A DNA stretch of 64,000 nucleotides from Fimenecus sp964540535. GTDB lineage: Bacteria > Bacillota > Clostridia > Oscillospirales > Acutalibacteraceae. The position numbers and the translations under genes were made by a program. Shown here one piece after another: positions 25,361-34,019 of this stretch (positions within the stretch are counted from its first letter, which is position 1; each line of letters begins with the position of its first letter). The notes under the pieces were generated by a model. It made no database searches, had not been told where the DNA came from, and saw nothing but the letters and a program-made list of their open reading frames with translations. The stretch is from the NCBI GenBank assembly GCA_964540535.1, contig CAZIMO010000005.1, forward strand, positions 62,001 to 126,000, given 5' to 3'.

Positions 25361-26557
25361 TCAACCTCTTTTTTCAATTTCTTCTATCATTTTGTCAAGC
25401 ATAATAAGACATCTCGGCACATGGAACGGTCCTTTAAAGGTTGACCCTATGCACGCCGGGAGTGTGGGATTGCCGTCACGTCTTAAATAGCCGTACCATT
25501 CTTTGCAGGGGGCAACAGCAAAATGATTTTTAGTGTAATCAAGAATTTGCTCAAAAATATTAAGATATTTCTTGTCGCCCGTATCCCTATAAATCATAAG
25601 GGAAGCAATGAGCGCTTCGTTGTGAGGCCACCAAAGCTTCATATCATGTTCATAGGCTTCGGGCGGATTGCCCAAACAGTCAAAGAAATAAAGTATTCCG
25701 CCGAATTCTTTGTCCCAGCCTTTATCAAATGCCATATCAAAGATTTCAACAGCCTTTTTATGCAGTTCTTTATTGCCTGTCGCGTTGGCTCTTTCCATAA
25801 GAAACCAACTGCATTCAATATCGTGACCTGGGTTTACTACTCTGCCCTCGGTTATGTCAAGCCTCGGCGTGCCGTCAAGAGCAACTGATTCAAGCGTACA
25901 GCCTAAATCTAATTTTATATGGTATTTCAAAATGTCTTCAACACATTCGTCGGCTCTTTTGTTATAAAGCTCTGCATTTTCAGGATCAACACGAAGAAGA
26001 ACCGAGGTAACATTGAGAAGAATCATAGGTATTCCCAGGGCTCTGCCTGTGCGTGTTTCGGGGTCGGTTTTAGGACCTAAACCCGTGGGGTCCGGCATAC
26101 CGTGGTTAAGCTTCCAATACATCTCATAAGCTCTGCGCGCTCTTTCAATATGTTCACGTTCGCCTGTCAGTCCGTAATATTCGGCGTTTGCAATGCAGTA
26201 AAACGCTTCTGAATAGCAATATCTACGCTGGCGAAGCGGCTTTCCGTCTTGAGTTACCGTGAAATACAGTCTGCCGTCTGCTAATTTGTTAATACAGTGA
26301 TCTTCTAAAAAATCAATACAGCTTTTGCTGGCTTCAAGCCATTCTTTTTTGATACCGTAAATGTGGCAAAGATAGGCAAAAATCCAACCGCATCTGCCCT
26401 GCATCCATACACTTTTATCTGTTGAAAACACCTTGCCGTCTTTGTCAAGGCATGTGTAAACACCGCCGTGTGCCTTGTCCATACCGTGTTCAAGCCAAAA
26501 TTCAGCAACGCTGTTAAGCTCGTCGGTAATCCATTTTCTTGTTTCTGTAAGTTTCAT
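25361..26557 (-). CDS. N-acylglucosamine 2-epimerase (AGE/RnBP family)
   Basis: 398 residues from the ATG at 26557 (GGGGATGG upstream). An (alpha/alpha)6-barrel protein: MDKAHGGVYTCLDKDG, WMQGRCGWIFAYL, GHDIECSWFLMERA, KLWWPHNEALIASLM and GPFHVPRCLIML carry the conserved Arg, His and Glu residues of the family. It interconverts ManNAc and GlcNAc without phosphorylation. Cellobiose/mannobiose epimerases are related, but the direct link to nanA favours ManNAc. Together with a ROK kinase this gives the route known from Bacteroides NanE/RokA. It is first in the operon, with its own promoter. Confidence 0.88.
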   Translation of the reverse strand: MKLTETRKWITDELNSVAEFWLEHGMDKAHGGVYTCLDKDGKVFSTDKSVWMQGRCGWIFAYLCHIYGIKKEWLEASKSCIDFLEDHCINKLADGRLYFTVTQDGKPLRQRRYCYSEAFYCIANAEYYGLTGEREHIERARRAYEMYWKLNHGMPDPTGLGPKTDPETRTGRALGIPMILLNVTSVLLRVDPENAELYNKRADECVEDILKYHIKLDLGCTLESVALDGTPRLDITEGRVVNPGHDIECSWFLMERANATGNKELHKKAVEIFDMAFDKGWDKEFGGILYFFDCLGNPPEAYEHDMKLWWPHNEALIASLMIYRDTGDKKYLNIFEQILDYTKNHFAVAPCKEWYGYLRRDGNPTLPACIGSTFKGPFHVPRCLIMLDKMIEEIEKRG

Positions 26558-26589
26558 TATGCCATCCCCGTAAATTGAATTATAAAAAA

Positions 26590-26618
26590 ATTGTAACACA
26601 CAAAAAGTACTTTGTAAA
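26590..26618 (-). promoter_or_regulatory. Promoter of epimerase-nanA operon
   Basis: On the minus strand TTTACA, 17 bases, TACAAT, about 33 bases before the ATG. Confidence 0.65.
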
Positions 26619-26621
26619 TCA

Positions 26622-26652
26622 TAAAAAACAGACCGCTGTTAAAGCGGTCTGT
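26622..26652 (-). terminator. Terminator of PrsA-like gene
   Basis: CAGACCGCT/AGCGGTCTG stem, followed on the minus strand by TTTTTTATG. Confidence 0.85.
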
Positions 26653-26675
26653 TGGTGTATTGGCATATTGTTTTA

Positions 26676-28409
26676 TCAATATCCTCTGTAAAGAAGCTGT
26701 TTTGATAAAAGCTTGTTCTGCTGACCTGTTGCCCATTTAAGAAGAACAGAATTCATATTTGTATTTGCAATAAACTCGGTAATAACATCATCTGTCTGTG
26801 CAGTAAAGTTTTCTGCAAAGATTTCGTTCTTAACTGTTACATACCATGAAGGCTCGTTTGCCTTAACATAGTACATTATGTGATAACCGTGGTCTGTTTC
26901 AACAAGACCTGTGTCACCGGGCTTGCGCGCAGCGTCAGTTGCCCAATTCTTGAAAGGCTCAACATAATTTGAGCTTGCAGAAACCTCTGTGTAAAGACCG
27001 CCGTCTTCAGCAGAAGCTGTGTCGTCTGTCTTTTCCTTTGCAAGAGCGGCAAAGTTATCTTCTGTGGGGTTCTTGAGATATTCGTCAAGAATTTCCTGTG
27101 CCTTTTTCTTGGTTTCAGCCTTCTGCGCGTCTGTAAGAGCAATATCGTTGCCGTCTTCGTCTTTTTCAGTCTTGGGGAATGCAACAAGAAGATGTCTTAC
27201 ATCGGCTGAACTGATGCTTGTATCCTTATGAGCAAGAGTTTTCATAAATGCAAGGTGGCAGTTACCGTTTTCGTCAACAACAAGTGTTTTGTCGCCTGCC
27301 TGTCTTGCGTCGTCATAAGCCCATTTTGCAAGCTCTTCGCTGGTGTTTTCAAGTACAGAATATGTTGTGTTCTCTTTAAGAGTAACCTTGTCTGCATCGT
27401 CTTTGCTGTCATTGTCAGCAGAAAGAATAGCTTTCTTTGCCTGCGCAATAAAGCTTGCTTCGTCAGTTACTGCGGCAAGGAATGCGTCAGCATTTTTCTT
27501 TGCAGTTGCTTTTGCATTTGCCTGTGCCTCTGTCTTTTCAGCCTCTGTTGCGTCGCTTGCAACGTCTGCTGTTGCCTTAATTGTGTAAAGTCTTAATGTA
27601 ACAATATCGTAAGAATCATTGTTAAGATTATATCTCTCGTTAATTTCATCTGCTGTAACAGCGTTGAGAAGATCTTCTTGAAGCTTTGTTGCATATGAGT
27701 TTGCAAGAGCGCTTTCTTCAAGGATTTGACGGTAGATTTTCTCGCTTAATCCCTTACCGATATTTGTATGAAGGTATCTGTCAAGTGAATAGTCATTTGT
27801 TTTAGCAGTGCTTTTATCTGATGAAATTCTCTCGTCGATTGTTTTCTGCTCGTCCTCGGTAAGAGTAACGCCTGCCTCTTTAGCTTTAGCTGAAAGGTAT
27901 TTTGCACTTACAATATTGTTTATTGCACCGTATTTGAAAACATCTGCCCAAGTTGCTTTTTCGGGATTTCCCAAATCTTCCATAGTAACGCCGGTCATAG
28001 CAGACATTGAATCGGTATATTCCTGCTTGTCGGGAGCTTTTGAATAGTCATATCCAAGATAGGTAAGACCCGAACCCTCGCCGTAATATGAGTCATACTG
28101 CAATGCGGTGCTTTGGTATTGAGAAGCCAAAGTATAGTAATAATAATTGTATTCTGCAAGTGAGAATTTGTATTCGGTGTCAGCAATTTTAACCTTAAAC
28201 ATCTTTTGGGGCGCACCGAAGAAATTAAGAATTCCGTAAACTGCACCGCATCCGATTACAACGGCAAGTACAATTGCAACCACTTTCAGTACGATTGACT
28301 TTGTTTTTTCAACTGCGGGAGATTTCTTTGCCTTTTTTGCAGCTGCTTTGGCAAGTCGCTCCTTACGCTCTGCGCGGTAAATTTCCGCTTGAGTTTTGTT
28401 GTTTTCCAT
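26676..28409 (-). CDS. PrsA/SurA-type membrane-anchored peptidyl-prolyl isomerase
   Basis: 577 residues from the ATG at 28409 (AAAGGTGG upstream). A basic cytosolic N-terminus (RAERKERLAKAAAKKAKK) precedes one transmembrane helix (about 43-66). A long SurA-N-like helical chaperone domain follows, then a PpiC parvulin domain (about 385-500, SSADVRHLLVAFP, TAKAGGLYT-like AEDGGLYTEV, ETDHGYHIMYY). It would help fold secreted proteins at the outer face of the membrane. There is no lipobox, unlike classical PrsA; the anchor is a helix. Monocistronic with its own promoter and terminator. Confidence 0.85.
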   Translation of the reverse strand: MENNKTQAEIYRAERKERLAKAAAKKAKKSPAVEKTKSIVLKVVAIVLAVVIGCGAVYGILNFFGAPQKMFKVKIADTEYKFSLAEYNYYYYTLASQYQSTALQYDSYYGEGSGLTYLGYDYSKAPDKQEYTDSMSAMTGVTMEDLGNPEKATWADVFKYGAINNIVSAKYLSAKAKEAGVTLTEDEQKTIDERISSDKSTAKTNDYSLDRYLHTNIGKGLSEKIYRQILEESALANSYATKLQEDLLNAVTADEINERYNLNNDSYDIVTLRLYTIKATADVASDATEAEKTEAQANAKATAKKNADAFLAAVTDEASFIAQAKKAILSADNDSKDDADKVTLKENTTYSVLENTSEELAKWAYDDARQAGDKTLVVDENGNCHLAFMKTLAHKDTSISSADVRHLLVAFPKTEKDEDGNDIALTDAQKAETKKKAQEILDEYLKNPTEDNFAALAKEKTDDTASAEDGGLYTEVSASSNYVEPFKNWATDAARKPGDTGLVETDHGYHIMYYVKANEPSWYVTVKNEIFAENFTAQTDDVITEFIANTNMNSVLLKWATGQQNKLLSKQLLYRGY

Positions 28410-28497
28410 TGGAAAAACCACCTTTTAATTATTGATTTACGATTGAATGTAAAAAAATATATTAAAATTAGATATACTTTTTTACATTAGTGAAACT

Positions 28498-28526
28498 ATT
28501 TTATACTATTTTGTTAAAATATACAA
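28498..28526 (-). promoter_or_regulatory. Promoter of PrsA-like gene
   Basis: On the minus strand TTGTAT, 17 bases, TAAAAT. Confidence 0.55.
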
Positions 28527-28593
28527 GCCTATTTTCAAAAATTTACAGTTTATAAACATATTTAATTGAATTTTTTCGGCAAAGTCAATGCGG

Positions 28594-28877
28594 ATTAAGG
28601 CGAAGGGAGTCGAACACAATATGCCGAAAACTCCCGATTACGGCGTATTTTCACTTTTGCGACCTTGTCGGGCGTCAGCCCGACTGCTGTCTTAAAAGCA
28701 AAAATCCATCCGTACTCTCTGCCTTTTCGGTGCGAAGCAGTTTAAAGTGAACAGATTTTTTTCTGAACAAGGCACAAAATCGAAAGCATACTGCCGTATG
28801 GTGAGATTTTTAACGCAGTTCAGAGAGAAATATGCCATTTTAAACCATATTGGGTTCAGCTCCCTTCGCCTTACTGA
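28594..28877. mobile_element. MITE-like element with terminal inverted repeats
   Basis: About 284 bases without a gene, in a 520-base intergenic gap. The left end taaggcgaagggagtcgaac then acaatatg is matched in reverse at the right end by taaggcgaagggagctgaac then ccaatatg: 26 bases with three differences. Internal hairpins include gtcgggc/gcccgac (28667-28684). A solo copy of the end lies at 21278. No clear target duplication is seen. It could be a non-autonomous transposon or a structured RNA. Confidence 0.6.
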
Positions 28878-28889
28878 GTATAAATGTAA

Positions 28890-28926
28890 AAAAGAACTGT
28901 AAAAAACCTTCGCTTTTTACAGTTCA
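28890..28926 (-). terminator. Terminator of ger operon
   Basis: GAACTGTAAAAA/TTTTTACAGTTC stem, followed on the minus strand by TTTTTTACA. Confidence 0.8.
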
Positions 28927-28941
28927 CTTTTAATTTTTATA

Positions 28942-30090
28942 TTACAACTCAATAAATTCGTGACCTACACGGCGGATATTTAAGTCGCATTCAATTTCAT
29001 AAATACAGTTTTTCATTACATTATCTAAATCGTTTTTATTCTTTTTATAATAATCCTGTTCGCAGATATAGATAAGCCTAACAAGCCCTGCGGCATCGCT
29101 GTCATATCGGTCATACATTGCCGAAATCATACTCTTAAGCTGTTTTTCAATATACTGCTCGCCGTGCTTGCTGAATTTTTTGATATCCGCATTATCCATT
29201 GTGGCGGCAACTCCTCCGCTGATTTCAGAAATATCAGCGTTCAGCGTTACCTTAATTTTAACTTTCAGAGTTCCGTTTTCAACGCTCAAGGTTCGTTTGG
29301 TTTTGCTTTTTACAACATCAAGCGAAATTCTTGTATTATCTTCGGTTGAATATACAAGTCCTGTGTTGCAAACCTTATTGCAAAGCATATTCAAATACAG
29401 CGTATCGTCTTTTGAAATAACCTTGCGGTAGGATTTGTTGTTAAAAAGCGCTGTTCCGCTTATTTCAACATCTTTTTCTCCGTTTTCCTCTTTAACGGAA
29501 AGCAGAGGCATTGCAAAATCCTTTATATCTGAATTGTATCTGCTGATTAGCTCATAAAGCGATGTGGCAAAAATTCTTGCGTCGTATTTATGTGAGTCAA
29601 TACTGTTTTTAAGATTTCTTGCACTGACATATTCGTCGCCGTTTTTTGTTTCAAGTATTTCAGCGGCTGTTTTTTCTGCCGCGGCAACATAAACAGACGA
29701 GCTGTTTTCAACATCGCGTACAAAAAAGTCAATTACATTGTCCATATTCTTTTCAGTTATGCTTTTGCCGAGAATTATTATTCTGTTCTGCGAATAAAGG
29801 GGCATTTTACCCTCGCTTTCAACCACGGATTTTATGGCAGTATAGATTGAATCACCGCTGACTTTGTAAATTTGCAATGGCGGTTGAGAGGCACCTTCGG
29901 CAGAGGCGGCTTCAGGTGAATTTGTGTCTATCGCCTGAAGCGTTACGCTGTAAGAATTATCCTTTTCAATGTCAATACCTATTCCTTGAATTACAAGTCG
30001 GTTTCGTATATCTTTTTTATAAAGCTCTTCATTGTTAAAAGTGAAAATTACAAGAATGCACACTACAATAATTATCAATGCCCGCTTCAT
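28942..30090 (-). CDS. gerAC: Spore germination protein, GerAC family lipoprotein-like subunit
   Basis: 382 residues, AGGAGCGGG upstream. Ger(x)C family: VIQGIGIDIEK near 33, IYTAIKSVVESEGK, LYSQNRIIILGKS, DFFVRDVENSSSVYVA and the C-terminal antimicrobial-like helical domain ending in a conserved R-x-x-H region. C subunits are outer-face lipoproteins of the inner spore membrane receptor. Here the N-terminus (IIIVVCILVIFTFNNEE) has a hydrophobic segment with a Cys at residue 11, but the lipobox is weak. It overlaps the B gene by four bases. Confidence 0.88.
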   Translation of the reverse strand: MKRALIIIVVCILVIFTFNNEELYKKDIRNRLVIQGIGIDIEKDNSYSVTLQAIDTNSPEAASAEGASQPPLQIYKVSGDSIYTAIKSVVESEGKMPLYSQNRIIILGKSITEKNMDNVIDFFVRDVENSSSVYVAAAEKTAAEILETKNGDEYVSARNLKNSIDSHKYDARIFATSLYELISRYNSDIKDFAMPLLSVKEENGEKDVEISGTALFNNKSYRKVISKDDTLYLNMLCNKVCNTGLVYSTEDNTRISLDVVKSKTKRTLSVENGTLKVKIKVTLNADISEISGGVAATMDNADIKKFSKHGEQYIEKQLKSMISAMYDRYDSDAAGLVRLIYICEQDYYKKNKNDLDNVMKNCIYEIECDLNIRRVGHEFIEL

Positions 30091-31166
30091 ACTTTATCCC
30101 GCTCCTTTCGGTGAAAGAAAAGAATTATCAGCGGAATTACAAACGCTGTTATTCCTGTCAAAATAATTTTTATTACGGAATTATCAATTATATTAAACCG
30201 CTGAATTCCGCCTGAAATAATGAGATTTGCTATTATCGCAAGCGAACCTATACCGATAAGAATGTGGGTAATTTTCAGCTTCGGAAATTCCTTTTTTATA
30301 ATATCCGCTTGAAGCCATATAAGAAGTACGGCTTTTATGAAAGCGCACATAATCCATATACCTGTAAAAAGTGCGTCGAGACGGTCAAACATTGTGAATT
30401 TTGCAAGGCTTGTAAGCGTGTGGAATGGGAAAAGCTGTGTGCCTGTGTAATTACCCATAACCGTTGTGGCGAAAAAGAACATAATCGCCATAATAAGTGT
30501 TTGCGCAACAAGCCAAAAGAAAAATCCTTTTTTTGCCTTGCCGTTGACTCTCGGAAGCAACATTGCAATTATTGCATATTCAACTGTTTGGCCCTCGGAA
30601 TCAAGAGCGGTTTTTAATACAGGCGAAACGCCGTTATAGAACAGGGGTGTTAAATTCAGCAAATCAATTTTGTTTACCAATGCGGCAAGAATAAAAACAA
30701 TTGCAGATATTACAGGTATCGCCGAAAGCACGGAAGTCCGCGCCAGTGCTTCAAAGCCCATCGCCGCGCCGTAACAGCAAAAAATAATTACGAATATCAG
30801 CATATAATCAACATCTGTTTCCGGAAAAACAACTGTTCCTGCAAAAAGGTCAAGTCTTGCATTTGTAACCACAGTAAAATAGAAAAATGTGATTACATAA
30901 ATTACTGCAAGTCCTTTTGAAAGCTTTGTACTGCGTTCACGGGCTAAATCAAGAACATTTTTCTCACTGTATTTTTTATAAAGCATAAACACAGGAAGCA
31001 TTATTACAGTTCCCATTATAATTCTGAAGATCGGCTGAATAAGCATATCCGAAAGACGGACATCCTTAGTATATGACGAAATATATGTCACCGTTGTCAG
31101 CAGACGGCTTAAAAAAAGCATTATAAAAAACTGAAAAGCGCTGATTTTTCCTTTGGTCTTTTCCAT
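30087..31166 (-). CDS. gerAB: Spore germination permease, GerAB family
   Basis: 359 residues from the ATG at 31166 (TTGGAG upstream, one base after the A-gene stop). About ten transmembrane helices in the amino-acid/polyamine transporter fold, with ISAFQFFIMLFLSRLLTTVTY and a C-terminal IILFFHRKERDK. B subunits bind the germinant. It is translationally coupled to both neighbours, as expected for a receptor made in the forespore. The germinant cannot be predicted from the sequence. Confidence 0.9.
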   Translation of the reverse strand: MEKTKGKISAFQFFIMLFLSRLLTTVTYISSYTKDVRLSDMLIQPIFRIIMGTVIMLPVFMLYKKYSEKNVLDLARERSTKLSKGLAVIYVITFFYFTVVTNARLDLFAGTVVFPETDVDYMLIFVIIFCCYGAAMGFEALARTSVLSAIPVISAIVFILAALVNKIDLLNLTPLFYNGVSPVLKTALDSEGQTVEYAIIAMLLPRVNGKAKKGFFFWLVAQTLIMAIMFFFATTVMGNYTGTQLFPFHTLTSLAKFTMFDRLDALFTGIWIMCAFIKAVLLIWLQADIIKKEFPKLKITHILIGIGSLAIIANLIISGGIQRFNIIDNSVIKIILTGITAFVIPLIILFFHRKERDKV

Positions 31167-31167
31167 C

Positions 31168-32679
31168 TTATTTCTCCAACTTATCAATTAACATATTGCG
31201 TTTACCCAATTTGCGCCAATCCGTGCGTAAAATGAGATCGCGCCAAGCACCTATTCTTGTGGGTGAAAATGGCGAAGTAAAGGGTACGCCGTAAGGATTT
31301 ATTGCCGAAGCGTTTATAAGCACTACTGCAAAGCCGAGCATGATTCCGTAAATGCCCGAAAGTCCGCCGATTACAATAAACGAAAACCTAAGAACCGCAA
31401 CAGGCTCATACAAAGTAGACACCACAAAGGCACTTACGGCGGTGAGTCCTACGATAATAACCATAGGAGCTGAAATTATGCCTGCGGTAACGGCAGATTC
31501 GCCTATTACCAACGCGCCCACAATCGAAATTGCGTGTCCTACATTTTGAGGCATACGAAGCCCTGCTTCACGTACGATTTCATATACAAGATGTATAAAC
31601 AGAGCCTCAATCATTATGGGCAGGGGAGTTCGGCTTTCCTGTCCAGTTATGCCGAAAATCATTGTTTCGGGAATTATCTCCTGATGAAATGTGCAGACAG
31701 CCACATAAAATCCCGGTAAAAATACGCTGAATACGAAAGAGACCATTTTGAGAATACGGATAAATGTAGCGTAGTACGGTCTTTTAAGGTAATCGTCAAG
31801 AGAATGGAAATGCTCAATGAAAAGATACGGCACAATTATGGCGTTGGGTGTGCCGTCAATAATTATGCAGATTTTACCCTCTGCCATTTTGGCGGTGAAC
31901 ACATCAGGGCGTTCAGTGAATCCCACACCGCTGAAAATAGACGGGTGGTCTGAATCAAGAAACGGCTGAAGATAGCCTGCGCCCAGCGCTGTGTCAAGGG
32001 TTGAGCTTTCTAACCTTTTAATAACATTTTCAAGCATTTTCTGATTAACCCGGTCAGACATATAGCATACGCAGGCACGTGTCTTGCTTGTTGTGCCCAC
32101 TTCTACTGTCTTAATTTTGAAAACAGGACTTCGCACACGGCGACGAACCATCGCAACATTATCCTTGAAGCTTTCAACAAAGCCTTCTCGTGAGCCTCGC
32201 TCCTGCATTTCGGCATTCGGTTCCTCGGGACTTCGCTTCGGGAAATTCTGCACACCGAACAGCACTGTGGAATAACATCCCTCGGCGAACATAACAAGGT
32301 TACCAGAAATCAGCTCGGTAACAGCCGTATCCATATCGTTCGTAATGGATTTATCAATACTTGCAGAAACTCGGTCAGCGGCGGAAAAAATCACTTTATC
32401 CTCTTTATCCTCGCTGAAATCTGCATTTATAATAGGCTTCATAATCTGCTCGGTTATAAGCAGATTGTCGCACATACCGTCAATCATAATAAAGACGAAA
32501 TCTTTGTCGCCGACCGTACAGTTTCGGTATTTTACATCAAAGCTGTCGCCCAACTGTTGTTTGAAATAAGCTACATTTTTTTGTAAAGACGGAGATACCT
32601 TTACAGGCGGCTGATTTGAATTTTTATTATTTTCAAAGGTTATTTCATCAACTTTTCGCTGAAACCAATTTTTTTTCAT
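31168..32679 (-). CDS. gerAA: Spore germination protein, GerAA family
   Basis: 503 residues from MKKNWFQ at 32679; the ribosome site is weak, and a start at 32691 is possible. N-terminal cytosolic domain with DFVFIMIDGMCDNLL and ISGNLVMFAEG, then the conserved REGFVESFKDNVAMVRRRVRS and PFTERPDVFTAKMAEGKI-like region, followed by about five helices with TPLPIMIEALFIHLVYEIVREAGLRMP. The A subunit forms the membrane channel-like part of the germinant receptor. First gene of the A-B-C operon. Strong evidence that the organism forms endospores. Confidence 0.92.
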   Translation of the reverse strand: MKKNWFQRKVDEITFENNKNSNQPPVKVSPSLQKNVAYFKQQLGDSFDVKYRNCTVGDKDFVFIMIDGMCDNLLITEQIMKPIINADFSEDKEDKVIFSAADRVSASIDKSITNDMDTAVTELISGNLVMFAEGCYSTVLFGVQNFPKRSPEEPNAEMQERGSREGFVESFKDNVAMVRRRVRSPVFKIKTVEVGTTSKTRACVCYMSDRVNQKMLENVIKRLESSTLDTALGAGYLQPFLDSDHPSIFSGVGFTERPDVFTAKMAEGKICIIIDGTPNAIIVPYLFIEHFHSLDDYLKRPYYATFIRILKMVSFVFSVFLPGFYVAVCTFHQEIIPETMIFGITGQESRTPLPIMIEALFIHLVYEIVREAGLRMPQNVGHAISIVGALVIGESAVTAGIISAPMVIIVGLTAVSAFVVSTLYEPVAVLRFSFIVIGGLSGIYGIMLGFAVVLINASAINPYGVPFTSPFSPTRIGAWRDLILRTDWRKLGKRNMLIDKLEK

Positions 32680-32908
32680 AATAATCGCCATGAGATACAG
32701 AATTAGCACAAAGAGCTATTTGAAAACAGCTTTTTATGCACGGTACCGTTCCTTTCATTTTATTTTTCATATTATCGTCTGAATTTAGAAATTCCCTAAA
32801 AATACCGTAATATTCTGTAATTTTTAGTAAATCATATTAAGGAAATCGGATTTTTACCGAAAGAAAAAAATTTTTGCAATACTGCCTATTAAAATTTAAG
32901 GTGATTTT

Positions 32909-33583
32909 ATGTTTGTAACTTTAATCAGAACCATAGTTCTCTATTTTCTTGCCATTGCCGCTGTTCGTGTTATGGGCAAAAGACAAATCGGAGAGCTTCA
33001 GCCCTCCGATTTAGTAATTACTCTGCTCATTTCGCAAATTATTTCAATTCCCATTCAAGATACGGATATACCTTTAGTTAATACTATTATTCCTGTATTT
33101 ATACTTGTGGGATTTGAAATTATCATATCGGTTTTCAATTTGAAAAGCATTAAATTCCGCACATTTATGCAGGGCAATCCCATAATTGTTATCAACGACG
33201 GTGTGCTTAATCAGGAGCTTCTTAAAAAACTGCGTTTTACGGTTGATGATTTGCTTGAAGCTTTAAGACAAAAGGATGTTTTTGACATTTCGCAGGTTCA
33301 GTATGCCATTGTTGAAACCAACGGACAGTTAAGCGTGCTGTTAAAGCCCGATTATGATACGGTTACACGGCAGGATATGGATTTTTCGCCCGAACCGCAG
33401 GGCTATAAATGTCCTGTTGTGATTGACGGTAAAATTGTAAGCCAAGATTTTACTGTATGCAATATGACAACCGAAAAGGTTCACCGAATTGCCAAAAAAG
33501 AAAAAATAAAAATTCAAGATATTATGCTGATGACCGTTGATGCGGCGGGAAATCATACCGTAATCAGAAAGGAGAAGCAATGA
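32909..33583 (+). CDS. DUF421 membrane protein (YetF/YcaP family)
   Basis: 224 residues, AAGGTG upstream. Three N-terminal helices are followed by the YetF domain: RVMGKRQIGELQPSDLVITLLIS, then IKFRTFMQGNPIIVINDGVL and LRFTVDDLLEALRQKDVFDISQVQYAI. The family is common in spore formers, several copies being made during sporulation; function is unknown. It overlaps the DUF4363 gene by four bases (ATGA), a frequent pair. It diverges from the ger operon, so shared sporulation control is plausible but no clear sigma-G site was identified. Confidence 0.88.
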   Translation: MFVTLIRTIVLYFLAIAAVRVMGKRQIGELQPSDLVITLLISQIISIPIQDTDIPLVNTIIPVFILVGFEIIISVFNLKSIKFRTFMQGNPIIVINDGVLNQELLKKLRFTVDDLLEALRQKDVFDISQVQYAIVETNGQLSVLLKPDYDTVTRQDMDFSPEPQGYKCPVVIDGKIVSQDFTVCNMTTEKVHRIAKKEKIKIQDIMLMTVDAAGNHTVIRKEKQ

Positions 33584-33960
33584 AACGAATAATTATTGCC
33601 GTGTGTGCAATAACTGCGGCATTTGCCATAGCATTTATAGGATATTTTTCTGTTGACCGTGCCTGCAAAAAGCTTGAAGTGAAGCTTGATGAGCTGTGCC
33701 AGCTTGCAAGGGCAGGGGACATTGATTCCGCTGTCACAAAATCTGAAAATGCGGTTGAGCTTTGGGAGGATGTTCACGATGTTATTGAAAGCTTTATCCG
33801 TCATGAAGAAACCGACAAGCTTGAAGAGCTTATAAAAAGTCTGCCGGTATATGCTCGGCAGAATAATATGGAGAGGCTTGAACAGCAAGCAGACTTAGCA
33901 ATAGATGAACTGCATCATTTAATCCGTAACGAAAAACCGCTGATAAGTAATATTTTTTAG
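33580..33960 (+). CDS. DUF4363 family protein
   Basis: 126 residues with one N-terminal helix (about 3-22) then an amphipathic alpha-helical domain outside the membrane (VDRACKKLEVKLDELCQLA, then VELWEDVHDVIESFIRHEETDKLEELI). This layout matches DUF4363 proteins, which usually follow a DUF421 gene as here. AAGGAGAAG precedes the ATG inside the upstream gene's end. Function unknown; sporulation-linked by association. Confidence 0.8.
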   Translation: MKRIIIAVCAITAAFAIAFIGYFSVDRACKKLEVKLDELCQLARAGDIDSAVTKSENAVELWEDVHDVIESFIRHEETDKLEELIKSLPVYARQNNMERLEQQADLAIDELHHLIRNEKPLISNIF

Positions 33961-33977
33961 ATTTTAGATTGAAGATA

Positions 33978-34018
33978 AAAAACTGCCGATTATTGAAAAA
34001 TAACCGACAGTTTTGTTT
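33978..34018. terminator. Bidirectional terminator
   Basis: aactgccgattatt pairs with aataaccgacagtt (12 of 14) with A runs before and T runs after, between convergent genes. Confidence 0.75.
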
Positions 34019-34019
34019 T

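Noticed and set aside
27228..27596. 122-codon Cys-rich frame opposite the PrsA-like gene
   Set aside because: Antisense shadow of a repetitive Ala/Lys/Asp coding region; no ribosome site.
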